This document shows positions 1-8,181 of a stretch of 46,345 nucleotides of DNA, one piece after another; position 1 is the first letter of the stretch, and every line of letters starts with the position of its first letter. The DNA is from JAAZBW01 sp035647855. GTDB taxonomy: Bacteria; Actinomycetota; Actinomycetes; Actinomycetales; Actinomycetaceae. The stretch is from positions 1 through 46,345 of the forward strand of contig DASRMP010000074.1 in NCBI GenBank assembly GCA_035647855.1, in the 5' to 3' direction. Made by a program: the position numbers and the translations under genes. The notes beneath the pieces were generated by a model. It searched no databases and was not told the origin of the DNA. It saw only the letters and a list, made by a program, of their open reading frames with translations.

Positions 1-160
1 AAAAACACCCCAACCACCAAAAAGCAGCCAAGGCATCAATCAACCAAGAAAACAAAACAACCACAACCCACCAAAAAAACAGGCCATGGCCAAAATGGCA
101 TCAAAAAACAAAAAGCACACTGTTGAGATATCAAACAACAACCACACGCCGCGCTCGCCC
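1..160 (-). other. rRNA operon leader (16S gene lies off the left edge)
   Basis: Read on the minus strand, 140 to 115 gives a TGTTGTTTGATATCTCAACA segment followed by GTGTGC, then T-rich sequence and a GATGCC motif. This closely resembles the conserved leader just upstream of 16S rRNA in actinobacteria, which carries the box A antitermination signal and part of the RNase III processing stem. The stretch is far richer in A and T than the rest of the window, as is usual for these leaders. Short inverted repeats such as GGCCATGGCC are visible. The start of 16S itself is not seen, so the gene must begin left of position 1. The family resemblance is from memory; the direction and the motif are seen directly. 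Confidence 0.8.
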
Positions 161-249
161 CGCAGGGTCTGCCTCGGTGGTGGTTCCGGCTTCGGCCACG
201 TCCACGATCAATGTGTCCGCTTCGGCGTGAAGCCCCGTTCGGACTGTCA

Positions 250-281
250 AGCTTACCCCATCTGCTGGGGTTCGTCGACAA
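250..281 (-). promoter_or_regulatory. Possible second rRNA promoter
   Basis: A TTGTCG (281-276) and a TAAGCT (255-250) lie on the minus strand, closer to the leader. Their spacing is 20 nt, longer than optimal, and a CCCCA/TGGGG inverted repeat lies between them. Actinobacterial rRNA operons often have tandem promoters, so this is plausible but weak. Confidence 0.3.
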
Positions 282-361
282 CCTTCCCGGTGACCGCCCC
301 CGCTCCGCTCGAGGTCCTCCAGGAGGTTCTCGCTCGTCGCTGTTTGGGGCGGCGAGATGAA

Positions 362-390
362 ACTTTAGGCATCCCGGCGAGGTCCGTCAA
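362..390 (-). promoter_or_regulatory. Probable rRNA operon promoter
   Basis: On the minus strand there is a -35 TTGACG (390-385), a 17-nt spacer and a -10 TAAAGT (367-362). The spacing is ideal for the housekeeping sigma factor. It points at the rRNA leader about 200 nt downstream and sits after the end of tyrS, so it is the best candidate for the main rRNA promoter. Confidence 0.65.
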
Positions 391-567
391 ACCGCCCGGG
401 AGTGGCGTGCCACTGGGGCTGCCGGGCCTCTGACCTGCGAGAACGCTGAAACGACACGCATTCTTGTGATCCCGGGCACCTTGTTAGGTCGGTCACAAGA
501 GCCCTGTCCGAGGTGGCCGGCAGCGCACCTGGAAACGTCCCCGCACACCGCACACCGCACACCCGGA
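391..567. other. Gene-free stretch between tyrS and the rRNA promoter
   Basis: No coding region is supported here. The only structure seen is a 7-bp unit, CGCACAC, repeated three times in tandem at 542-562 just past the tyrS stop codon. No hairpin with a U tract was recognised. Confidence 0.5.
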
Positions 568-1836
568 TCAGCGCTCCCCGATCTGCCCGACTGCCAGCGT
601 CCTCTTGCCCTTGCGGACCAGGACGAGCCCGCCGTCCAGGATGTCGGTTTCGGCAAGCACGGCGTCCTCGTCGATCACCTTCACGTTGTTGACGTACATC
701 CCGCCGTCGGCGATCGTTCGCCGTGCCGCCGATCGCCCCGACTCGAGCCCGGTGGCCAGCAAGAGATCGACCATCGATGTCACCCCCACAGTCACCTCAC
801 CCGAGGGAAGGTGCGAGACGGCGTCGCGCAGCACGGACGCCGGCAGTCCGTGCACGTCCTCCGTACCGAACAGGGCCGCTGCCGCACGCTCGACGTCCGC
901 CGCACTCTGGGCTCCGTGGACCAGAGTGGTCACCTCGCGAGCGAGTTGCCGCTGGCCGGCACGCAACCACGGCTTCTCGGCCACCTGCGCCTCGAGCTCG
1001 CCGATCTCCTCCCTGGCGAGGAACGTGAAGATCTTCAGGAACCGCACAACATCTGCGTCCTCGGTGTTGAGCCAGAACTGGAAGAAGTCGTAGGGGCTCA
1101 TCATGTCCGGCGCGAGCCACACGGCGCCGCCCTCGGACTTGCCGAACTTCGTCCCGTCCGCTTTCGTGACGAGCGGCGTCGTCATCGCGTGAACGTCACG
1201 CGCTTCGGACTTGTGGATCAGTTCCACTCCGGAGAGCAGGTTCGTCCACTGGTCGTTGCCTCCCGTCTGCAGCGTGGCGCCGTAGCGGCGGAAGAGTTCG
1301 CGGAAGTCGTTCGCCTGCAGCAACGAGTAGGAGAACTCGGTGAACGAGATGCCCTCGTCGGAGGCGAGCCGGCGGGCGATCGTGTCCTTCGCCAGCATCG
1401 GGCCCACCCGGAAGTGTTTCCCCACCGAGCGCAGCAGATCGATCGCGCTCATCTCCGCGGTCCAGTCGAGGTTGTTCACCATGAGGGCCGCATTCTCACC
1501 CTCGAATGAGAGAAACGGCTCGATCTGCGCACGCAGACGAACGGTCCAGTCCTCAACCACTTCCGTGGGATTGAGGGTCCGCTCCCCACTCATGCGCGGA
1601 TCCCCGATCAGGCCTGTGGCCCCTCCCACCAGCGCGATTGGCCGGTGGCCCGCAAGCTGGAAGTGGCGCAGCAGGATGAGCTGCACGAGGTGGCCGTGGT
1701 GCAGGGAGGGGGCGGTCGGATCGAATCCGCAATAGTACGTGACCGGTCCGGCGCCCAGATCCCTGCGCAGTTCGTCAAGGCCGGTGGACTGGGCGATGAG
1801 GCCCCGCCATTCCAGTTCGTCGAGCAGATCCGTCAT
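568..1836 (-). CDS. tyrS: Tyrosyl-tRNA synthetase
   Basis: Class I aminoacyl-tRNA synthetase that charges tRNA-Tyr with tyrosine in the cytoplasm. The 422-residue length is normal for bacterial TyrRS. The HIGH-type signature is HHGHL at residues 46-50, the tyrosine pocket motif CGFDPTAPSLH precedes it, and the KMSKS-type loop is KFGKS at 230-234. Residues from about 355 to the end form an S4-like RNA-binding domain that contacts the tRNA. The ATG start is 9 nt after the argH stop codon, so tyrS is probably the last gene of an argR-argH-tyrS unit. Downstream lies the rRNA promoter, in the same direction. Confidence 0.97.
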   Translation of the reverse strand: MTDLLDELEWRGLIAQSTGLDELRRDLGAGPVTYYCGFDPTAPSLHHGHLVQLILLRHFQLAGHRPIALVGGATGLIGDPRMSGERTLNPTEVVEDWTVRLRAQIEPFLSFEGENAALMVNNLDWTAEMSAIDLLRSVGKHFRVGPMLAKDTIARRLASDEGISFTEFSYSLLQANDFRELFRRYGATLQTGGNDQWTNLLSGVELIHKSEARDVHAMTTPLVTKADGTKFGKSEGGAVWLAPDMMSPYDFFQFWLNTEDADVVRFLKIFTFLAREEIGELEAQVAEKPWLRAGQRQLAREVTTLVHGAQSAADVERAAAALFGTEDVHGLPASVLRDAVSHLPSGEVTVGVTSMVDLLLATGLESGRSAARRTIADGGMYVNNVKVIDEDAVLAETDILDGGLVLVRKGKRTLAVGQIGER

Positions 1837-1845
1837 TGTGCATTC

Positions 1846-3270
1846 CTAGCGATCGGTGCGGTCAGCGGCCCACACGCGGGCTTCCGCCGCAGCCGCTCCG
1901 AGCGAGTCTAGTTGGACCGCTACCGCTGCCGGCGCCGTGCCCCCGTACCCGGAACGGGAGGCAACCGAACCCTCCACCGTCAGCACCTCTCGCACTCCCG
2001 CATGCAGGACCGGATCGATGGCCGCGAAGTCGTCATCACTCAGGTCCCACAGCTCGATGCCGCGCTCTTCGCAGGTCCGCACGCACGCGCCGGCCACCTC
2101 GTGGGCGTGCCGGAACGGCACTCCTTCGCGCACGAGCCACTCGGCGATGTCCGTTGCGAGCGAGAAACCCTGCGGTGCCAGCTCCGCCATGCGTTCCGTG
2201 TTGAACGTCAGGGTCGCCATCATGCCCGTGACAGCGGGGAACAGTAGGTGGAGCGAGTCGATGGCGTCGAATACCGGTTCCTTGTCCTCCTGCAGATCAC
2301 GGTTGTACGCGAGCGGCAGGCCTTTCAGCGTGGCAAGAAGACCCGTCAGATCACCGATCAGCCTGCCCGCCTTGCCTCGCGCCAACTCCGCCACGTCAGG
2401 ATTCTTCTTCTGCGGCATGATCGAGGACCCGGTCGAGTAGGCGTCGTCGAGAGTGACGAAACCGAACTCCTTGGTCGCCCACACGATCACCTCCTCGCTC
2501 AGCCGCGACAGGTCGATCGCGACCTGCGCCGCCACATAGGCGAATTCCGCGACGACGTCGCGCGCCGCCGTCGCGTCGATCGAGTTGTGGGTGGCGCCGT
2601 CGAATCCGAGGTCCGCGGCCACCGCCTGGGGATCCAGCCCCAGCGAGGAGCCCGCCAGGGCGCCCGCACCGTACGGCGAGAGTGCGGCGCGCTTGTCCCA
2701 GTCGCGCCACCGCTCGACCCCGCGCAGCAGCGGCCACGCGTGTGCGGCGAGATGGTGGGCCAGCAGGACCGGCTGCGCGTGCTGCATGTGGGTACGGCCC
2801 GGCATGACCGCGCCACCGGCATCACGTGCCCGGGCCGCGAGCACATCCACCAGGTCGAGCAGCTCGAGCGACAGCGCGCGGGCCTCGTCGCGCAAGTACA
2901 TTCGAATGAGGGTGGCAATCTGGTCATTGCGGGATCGCCCTGCCCGCAACCGCCCGCCGAGTTCCTCGCCCGCCTGTTCGATCAGCCCTCGTTCGAGCGC
3001 CGTGTGCACGTCTTCATCGCCAGGATCGGGCGTGAATGTGCCGTCGACGACGTCGGAGTCCAGTTGGTCCAGCGCGGCCAGCATCCGGTCAAGGGCTTCG
3101 CCGTCGAGCAGCCCGGCCCGGTGAAGGACTCGGGCGTGGGCGCGGGATCCCGCGATGTCGTAGCGGGCGAGGCGCCAGTCGAAGTGTGTGGAGAGGCTGA
3201 GCGCGGCGAGCGCATCGGCCGGCCCGGAGGCGAAGCGGCCGCCCCAGAGGGCAAGCGAAGCGTCGGACAT
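1846..3270 (-). CDS. argH: Argininosuccinate lyase
   Basis: Last step of arginine synthesis: splits argininosuccinate into arginine and fumarate. It belongs to the fumarase/aspartase superfamily. The signature loop GSSIMPQKKN is at residues 281-290 and holds the catalytic serine; SRND at 113-116 and a TH pair at 160-161 are the other conserved substrate-binding regions. The frame extends further upstream, but the ATG at 3270 is chosen because a GAAAGGA ribosome binding site precedes it at normal spacing and the protein then begins MSDASLALWGGRF, as in the family; this gives 474 residues. It follows argR closely and precedes tyrS. The argG gene that makes its substrate is not in the window. 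Confidence 0.96.
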   Translation of the reverse strand: MSDASLALWGGRFASGPADALAALSLSTHFDWRLARYDIAGSRAHARVLHRAGLLDGEALDRMLAALDQLDSDVVDGTFTPDPGDEDVHTALERGLIEQAGEELGGRLRAGRSRNDQIATLIRMYLRDEARALSLELLDLVDVLAARARDAGGAVMPGRTHMQHAQPVLLAHHLAAHAWPLLRGVERWRDWDKRAALSPYGAGALAGSSLGLDPQAVAADLGFDGATHNSIDATAARDVVAEFAYVAAQVAIDLSRLSEEVIVWATKEFGFVTLDDAYSTGSSIMPQKKNPDVAELARGKAGRLIGDLTGLLATLKGLPLAYNRDLQEDKEPVFDAIDSLHLLFPAVTGMMATLTFNTERMAELAPQGFSLATDIAEWLVREGVPFRHAHEVAGACVRTCEERGIELWDLSDDDFAAIDPVLHAGVREVLTVEGSVASRSGYGGTAPAAVAVQLDSLGAAAAEARVWAADRTDR

Positions 3271-3283
3271 GAGCGAGATCCTT

Positions 3284-3802
3284 TCAGGGGGCGGCCAGTT
3301 GGAGCACGGAGTCCACGAAGTCTTCGGCATCCTTCTCGGAGCGGGTCACCACGAGAATGGTGTCATCCCCGGCGATCGTGCCCAGCACGCCCATGTAGAG
3401 GGCGCGGTCCAGGGCCGAGGCCAGGTACTGCGCGGCCCCTGCGGGCGTGCGGAGGACCACGAGGTTCCCGGCGTACTCGGCGGTGATGAGCAGTTCTGCG
3501 GCGCGGCGGGCAAAATGTGCCTCAAGGTGGTCCGTCTCCTGCGGCGCCGTCACACCGACGACGGCGCCACTCGCCCCCTCGGGCGGCAGGGCGTAGACGA
3601 GTTGCCCCTCGGCGTTGCGGACCTTCTGCGCGCGCATCTCGACGAGGTCGCGAGAGAGAGTGGCCTGCGTTGTGGCGATCCCCTCAGCGGCGAGGATCGC
3701 AGCGAGTTCCGCCTGGGAACGGACGGCGTGCTGCGTGAGCACCTGCGCGATGTGCGCCTGACGGGCCACTTTCGAGTGGATCTGGCCACGGTCGGTCGTC
3801 AT
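3284..3802 (-). CDS. argR: Arginine repressor
   Basis: Transcription repressor of arginine genes, a hexamer activated by arginine. The N-terminal winged helix ends in the typical recognition motif SRDL at residues 50-53. The C-terminal oligomerisation and arginine-binding core carries GTIAGDDT at 141-148. The 172-residue length is normal. The gene starts with ATG and is divergent from argF; the 66-bp space between them holds a repeated TGCATAA motif that looks like its own operator, so autoregulation and repression of argF from one site are likely. It is followed at 13 nt by argH. Confidence 0.95.
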   Translation of the reverse strand: MTTDRGQIHSKVARQAHIAQVLTQHAVRSQAELAAILAAEGIATTQATLSRDLVEMRAQKVRNAEGQLVYALPPEGASGAVVGVTAPQETDHLEAHFARRAAELLITAEYAGNLVVLRTPAGAAQYLASALDRALYMGVLGTIAGDDTILVVTRSEKDAEDFVDSVLQLAAP

Positions 3803-3821
3803 GGTTACCTATCCGCCGGAC

Positions 3822-3838
3822 TGCATAACGTGCATAAT
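3822..3838. promoter_or_regulatory. Putative ARG box between argR and argF
   Basis: The site reads TGCATAACGTGCATAAT: two TGCATAA half sites 9 bp apart. A-T-rich half sites of this kind are typical of ArgR operators. It lies 31 bp upstream of the argF start codon and 20 bp from the argR start, so bound ArgR could block both divergent promoters. Confidence 0.55.
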
Positions 3839-3856
3839 CCTACCTGCGGACTGTGA

Positions 3857-3862
3857 CAGAAT
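3857..3862 (+). promoter_or_regulatory. -10 box of argF, probably leaderless
   Basis: CAGAAT lies 6 nt before the argF GTG codon and there is no ribosome binding site upstream of that codon. Transcription would then begin at or next to the start codon. Confidence 0.45.
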
Positions 3863-3868
3863 ATCCGC

Positions 3869-4870
3869 GTGACAATTGACCTGCGCGGACGCGACTTCCT
3901 CCGCGAACTGGACTTCACTGCCGCCGAGTGGACGTATCTCCTCGATCTGTCGGCTCACCTCAAGGCGAAGCCGCGTGGTAACGGGTATCTCGCCGGCAAG
4001 GTCTTCGCCCTGCTGTTCGAGAAGACGTCCACGCGGACGCGATGCGCTTTCGAGGTCGCCGCGTACCACGAGGGCGCGAACGTCACCTATCTGGATCCGG
4101 CGGGCTCCCAGATGGGGCACAAGGAGTCCGTGGCGGACACTGCGCGCGTGCTCGCCCGCATGTTCGACGGCATCGAGCACCGTGGCGATTCCCAGGCCGT
4201 GGTAGACACACTCGCCGAGTACTCGGACGTGCCGGTGTGGAACGGGCTCTCCGACCTGTGGCATCCCACCCAGATGCTCGCCGATCAACTGACACTCCGC
4301 GAGGTCACCGGCAAAGCGGACCGAGAGATCGCATTCGCGTACGTCGGCGACGGCCGGAACAACGTCGCCAATTCCCTTCTCGTGGGCGGCGCCCTCATCG
4401 GCCAGGACGTGCGCATCATCGCTCCTCCGCAGCTTCTGCCCGCCCCCGACGTCGTCGTCGCCGCCCACGGCCTCGCGGCGGAGAGCGGCGCACGGCTCAC
4501 TGTGACCGACGACGTCGGCGCTGTCGAGGGTGCCGACGCGCTTTACACGGACGTCTGGGTCTCGATGGGTGAGAAGAAGTCGGCGTGGGCGGAGCGGATC
4601 GACTGGCTCCGGCCCTACCAGGTGAACGCCGAGCTGATGATGAAGGCGGGGCCGCAGGCGAAGTTCCTTCACTGTCTGCCGGCGTTCCACGATCAGGGCA
4701 CGGCAGTCGGCCAGGAGATCTACACGGAGTTCGGCCTGCCCGAGCTCGAGGTCACCAACGAGGTGTTCGAATCCGAGGCGTCCGTGGTGTTCCAGCAGGC
4801 AGAGAACCGCCTGCATACCATCAAGGCCGTCATGGTCGCGACGGCGTCGGACCAGGTGGTCACGCCGTAG
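3869..4870 (+). CDS. argF: Ornithine carbamoyltransferase
   Basis: Converts ornithine and carbamoyl phosphate to citrulline. The carbamoyl phosphate motif STRTR is at residues 54-58, HPTQ at 132-135 and the ornithine motif HCLP at 268-271. The 333-residue length is normal. The start is GTG at 3869, giving MTIDLRGRDFLREL; it has no Shine-Dalgarno sequence but a -10-like CAGAAT 6 nt upstream, which suggests a leaderless transcript. It is the only arg gene on the plus strand: it is divergent from argR and its stop codon is only 8 bp from the stop codon of argD. In most actinobacteria argF is co-directional with argD and argR, so this segment looks inverted. Confidence 0.96.
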   Translation: MTIDLRGRDFLRELDFTAAEWTYLLDLSAHLKAKPRGNGYLAGKVFALLFEKTSTRTRCAFEVAAYHEGANVTYLDPAGSQMGHKESVADTARVLARMFDGIEHRGDSQAVVDTLAEYSDVPVWNGLSDLWHPTQMLADQLTLREVTGKADREIAFAYVGDGRNNVANSLLVGGALIGQDVRIIAPPQLLPAPDVVVAAHGLAAESGARLTVTDDVGAVEGADALYTDVWVSMGEKKSAWAERIDWLRPYQVNAELMMKAGPQAKFLHCLPAFHDQGTAVGQEIYTEFGLPELEVTNEVFESEASVVFQQAENRLHTIKAVMVATASDQVVTP

Positions 4871-4878
4871 GGCGGGGC

Positions 4879-6108
4879 CTACTCGCCCAGAACCCGCCGC
4901 AGGGTTGCGGTGAAGTGGCTCGCGTCGTCGTCGGAGATGATGAACGGCGGCGCGAGGCGCAGGGTGGTGGGGTTGACGGCGTTCGCGATGATGCCCTCCT
5001 CGATGAGGCGGGCCTGGACGGGCGCGCTGGGCCGGTCGAGTTCGACGCCGATCAAGAGCCCACGCCCGCGAACCTCCGTGACGCCCGGGACTTCCACCAG
5101 TTCGGCGCGCCAGCGCTCCCCCAGTTCGGCGATCCGCGGCAGGAGCGGGATGATCTGGTCCACCACCGTGAGCGCGGCCGTGGCGGCCGGCGGGTTGCCG
5201 CCGAAGGTGTTGCCGTGCTGCCCGGGCGCCAGCAGGTTCGAGGCCTCGCCGTAGCCGATGACGGCGCCCACCGGGAAGCCGCCCCCGAGGCCTTTGGCCA
5301 TTGTCACGACGTCCGGTGAGATTCCGTAATGAGTGTGCCCGAGCCACTCGCCGGTGCGGCCGGCACCGGTCTGAACCTCGTCGATCACGAGGAGTGCGCC
5401 GTGGTCGCGGGTGAGCGCCCTCGCGGCCTCCACGTACTCCTGAGAGAGCGGGTAGATACCGGCCTCGCCCTGGATGACCTCGAGGAAGACGGCCGCCACC
5501 TCGCCCTGCTCGAGTTCGGCGGCCAGGGCGGCGACGTCGTCGCGCGGGACGAAGCTGACGTTCCCCGTCATCGGCACGAACGGCTCGCGGTATGCGGACT
5601 TCCAGGTCAGCGAGACCGCCCCCAGGGTCCTGCCGTGGAACGCGCCCTCGAGTGCGACCATCCGGCCACCCGGCCGGTGTCTGAGTGCCATCTTGAGCGC
5701 GGTCTCGTTGGACTCGCTGCCGGAGTTGACGAGCATCACGTGTGAGCCGGCCGGCGCGTCCGCCAGTTCCAGGAGCTTCCGGGCGATGGCGATCTGGGGA
5801 GGCGAGCTGAAGAGGCCCGAGATGTGCCCGAGGGTGTCGAACTGCCGCGCCACCGCCTCGACGATGGCCGGGTTCGCGTGCCCGAGCGCGTTGACCGCGA
5901 TGCCCGCGAGCAGGTCGAGGTACTCGCGGCCGTCGGAGTCCCAGACGCGGGCACCGGAGCCGCGGATCAGTTGAAGCTGCGGGCTGCCGTAGACCCTCAT
6001 GTAGCTGGCGGCGAAATCGTCCCGCCAGTCGGCCGAGGCCGCCGTTCCGTCCGATGACGCTGCACCCGCCTCGGGCTCCAGGCCGCTCGCTGCGTACTTC
6101 CCGCTCAT
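4879..6108 (-). CDS. argD: Acetylornithine aminotransferase
   Basis: Pyridoxal phosphate enzyme that makes N-acetylornithine from N-acetylglutamate semialdehyde using glutamate. Class III aminotransferase signs are FHGRT at residues 158-162, DEVQTG at 243-248 and the PLP-binding lysine K272 in MAKGLGGGF. The length is 409 residues, with an N-terminal extension of about 25 small and acidic residues before the conserved start. The ATG overlaps the argB stop codon by 4 nt (ATGA), showing translational coupling in an argC-argJ-argB-argD operon. Family members can also act on succinyldiaminopimelate; the context points to arginine. Confidence 0.95.
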   Translation of the reverse strand: MSGKYAASGLEPEAGAASSDGTAASADWRDDFAASYMRVYGSPQLQLIRGSGARVWDSDGREYLDLLAGIAVNALGHANPAIVEAVARQFDTLGHISGLFSSPPQIAIARKLLELADAPAGSHVMLVNSGSESNETALKMALRHRPGGRMVALEGAFHGRTLGAVSLTWKSAYREPFVPMTGNVSFVPRDDVAALAAELEQGEVAAVFLEVIQGEAGIYPLSQEYVEAARALTRDHGALLVIDEVQTGAGRTGEWLGHTHYGISPDVVTMAKGLGGGFPVGAVIGYGEASNLLAPGQHGNTFGGNPPAATAALTVVDQIIPLLPRIAELGERWRAELVEVPGVTEVRGRGLLIGVELDRPSAPVQARLIEEGIIANAVNPTTLRLAPPFIISDDDASHFTATLRRVLGE

Positions 6109-7016
6109 GCTGCTCCTCCGGTGTGGTCAGGGTGGACGAGCGTTCCGACGCCCGTGTCCGTGAAGATCTCCAGCAGCATCGAATGAGGCCGCCGTCCGTC
6201 GATGATATGGGCCTGCCGGACACCGGCGCGCACCGCACGGGAGCACGCCTCCAGTTTCGGCACCATGCCGCCGTCCATGGTCGGCAGGATCTCGTCGAGT
6301 TCCGACAGCGAGATCTTGCTGATCAGCGACCCCTTGTCCGGCCAGTTCGCGTACAGGCCCTCGACGTCCGTGAGGACGATGAGTTTGCGTGCGCCGACAG
6401 CAGAGGCCAAGGCTGCCGCCGCCGTATCGGCGTTGAGGTTCAGGACCTGGCGGTCGCGGTCGGGCGCGAGTGTCGAGATGACGGGGATTCTTCCGGCGGC
6501 AAGGATGTCCTCGACGGCGGCCGTGTTCACCGCGACCACGTCCCCCACGAGGCCCACATCCACCGGCCGCCCCGCAACCGTCGCACGCCGCACCTCCGCG
6601 GTCAGGAGTCCGCCGTCCTCACCGGAGAGCCCGACGGCGTACGGATACTCGGCGTTGATCAGGCCGACCAGTTCGCGCTGCACCTGCCCGGTCAGGACCA
6701 TCCCCACGACGTCACGCACCTCGGGTGTGGTGACCCGCAACCCTCCGCGGAACTCAGACTCGATGCCGAGACGCCGCAGCATCGAGTTGATCTGGGGACC
6801 GCCGCCGTGCACGACGATCGGGTAGAGCCCCACCTGGCGGAGGAACTGCACGTCCAGCGCGAAGGACCGCTTCAGGTCCTCGTCGATCATTGCGTTGCCG
6901 CCGTACTTGATGACGACACGCGCGTTCGCGAACCGCTGCAGCCAGGGCAGCGCCTCGATGAGTGTCTCGGCTTTCCAGTCGGGGGGTAGGTCCGTCGCGG
7001 ACCGGAATTCTTTCAT
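6105..7016 (-). CDS. argB: Acetylglutamate kinase
   Basis: Phosphorylates N-acetylglutamate in arginine synthesis. Amino acid kinase fold motifs are KYGGNAM at residues 37-43 and VHGGGPQI at 69-76. About 30 residues precede the first strand; an N-terminal helix of this kind is found in the hexameric, arginine-inhibited form of the enzyme, so feedback inhibition by arginine is likely. The ATG overlaps the argJ stop by 4 nt, and the stop overlaps the argD start by 4 nt. Length 303 residues. Confidence 0.96.
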   Translation of the reverse strand: MKEFRSATDLPPDWKAETLIEALPWLQRFANARVVIKYGGNAMIDEDLKRSFALDVQFLRQVGLYPIVVHGGGPQINSMLRRLGIESEFRGGLRVTTPEVRDVVGMVLTGQVQRELVGLINAEYPYAVGLSGEDGGLLTAEVRRATVAGRPVDVGLVGDVVAVNTAAVEDILAAGRIPVISTLAPDRDRQVLNLNADTAAAALASAVGARKLIVLTDVEGLYANWPDKGSLISKISLSELDEILPTMDGGMVPKLEACSRAVRAGVRQAHIIDGRRPHSMLLEIFTDTGVGTLVHPDHTGGAA

Positions 7017-8173
7017 GTGGAGTATGCGCTGTTCTCGTGGACGTAGTCGTGGGTGAGGTCGTTGGTCCAGACGGTGACGGTCGCGTCGCCTGCGTGCAGG
7101 TCGACGACAACGTTCACCTCCCGGGGTTCGAGGTTGACGAGAGTGCGGTCCTCGCCCACGCCACCGGCGCGGGCGACCTGGACGCCGTTAATCCACACGT
7201 CGAGCCGGTCCGGGTCGTAGGGTGCGGTCTCCGCGGGAACCGTTCCGGCGGCGGCGAGGACGCGCCCCCAGTTGGGGTCGTTGCCGAAAACGGCCGCCTT
7301 GAAGAGGTTCGAGGAGGTGACCGCCCGGGCGACTGCCTCGGCCGCTGCCTCGCTCGAGGCGCCCTGAACCGTCACCGCGATATCGTGTGACGCGCCCTCC
7401 GCGTCTGCGACGAGCTGCCGGGCGAGGTCCGCGCACGCTGCCCGCACGGTCTTGGTGAACCCGTCCGCTGACGGCGCGATGCCCGAGGCCCCCGAGGCCA
7501 GCAGGATCACCGTGTCGTTGGTGGACATGCAGCCGTCGGAGTCCAGCCGGTTGAAGGTGGTGCGCACGCCTTCCCGGAGGGCCTCCTCTGCGGTCGCAGG
7601 GTCGACGACGGCGTCCGTTGTAAGCACCACCAGCATCGTGGCGAGGGCAGGGTTCAACATGCCCGCACCTTTGGCCATGCCACCCACCTTCCAGCCGCCG
7701 CCCTGCCGGAGCGTCTGCTTCTCCTTTGTGTCGGTGGTGAGGATGGCCTGCGCGGCGCCGGCTCCGCCGTCCGCGTTCGCCGCACCGATTGCGGCGTCGC
7801 TTCCGGCGAGAAGCTTGGGCATGTCGAGGAGTTCGCCGATGAGACCGGTGGAGCACACGAGGATGTCCTCCGCCCGGGTACCGAGCCGTGCCGCGACGCG
7901 CTCGGCGGTGGCCTGAGTGTCGGCGAGGCCGCGGGCACCCGTGCAGGCGTTCGCGCCTCCGGAGTTGAGAATGACGGCGCGGGCGCGCCCGCCCGCAATC
8001 ACGCGGCGTGACCAGACCACCGGCGCAGCGACGACCCGATTCGTGGTGAAGACGGCTGCGGCGACATCGGAGGGACCATCGTTGATGACGAGGGCGACGT
8101 CCGGCTTCCCGGACGTCTTGAGACCGGCGGTGACGCCGGCCGCCCGGAATCCCGCTGGCGCGGTGACACTCAT
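7013..8173 (-). CDS. argJ: Glutamate N-acetyltransferase / ornithine acetyltransferase
   Basis: Recycles the acetyl group from N-acetylornithine to glutamate, and in bifunctional forms also makes N-acetylglutamate from acetyl-CoA. The protein is an autoprocessed Ntn hydrolase-like enzyme. The cleavage motif KGAGMLNPALATML is at residues 168-181, with Thr179 the expected nucleophile and new N terminus of the beta chain. DGCMSTNDT follows in the beta chain. Length 386 residues, normal. It lies 8 nt after the argC stop codon and overlaps argB by 4 nt. Whether it is mono- or bifunctional cannot be told from the sequence. Confidence 0.95.
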   Translation of the reverse strand: MSVTAPAGFRAAGVTAGLKTSGKPDVALVINDGPSDVAAAVFTTNRVVAAPVVWSRRVIAGGRARAVILNSGGANACTGARGLADTQATAERVAARLGTRAEDILVCSTGLIGELLDMPKLLAGSDAAIGAANADGGAGAAQAILTTDTKEKQTLRQGGGWKVGGMAKGAGMLNPALATMLVVLTTDAVVDPATAEEALREGVRTTFNRLDSDGCMSTNDTVILLASGASGIAPSADGFTKTVRAACADLARQLVADAEGASHDIAVTVQGASSEAAAEAVARAVTSSNLFKAAVFGNDPNWGRVLAAAGTVPAETAPYDPDRLDVWINGVQVARAGGVGEDRTLVNLEPREVNVVVDLHAGDATVTVWTNDLTHDYVHENSAYST

Positions 8174-8181
8174 GGTTGCTC

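Noticed and set aside
86..433. 115-codon plus-strand ORF near the left edge
   Set aside because: It runs against the rRNA leader and promoter, and its translation has no domain or ribosome binding site.
3809..6238. 809-codon open frame on the minus strand across argF and argD
   Set aside because: It runs antisense to argF and out of frame with argD, both of which have full catalytic motifs; it is a composition effect of high GC.
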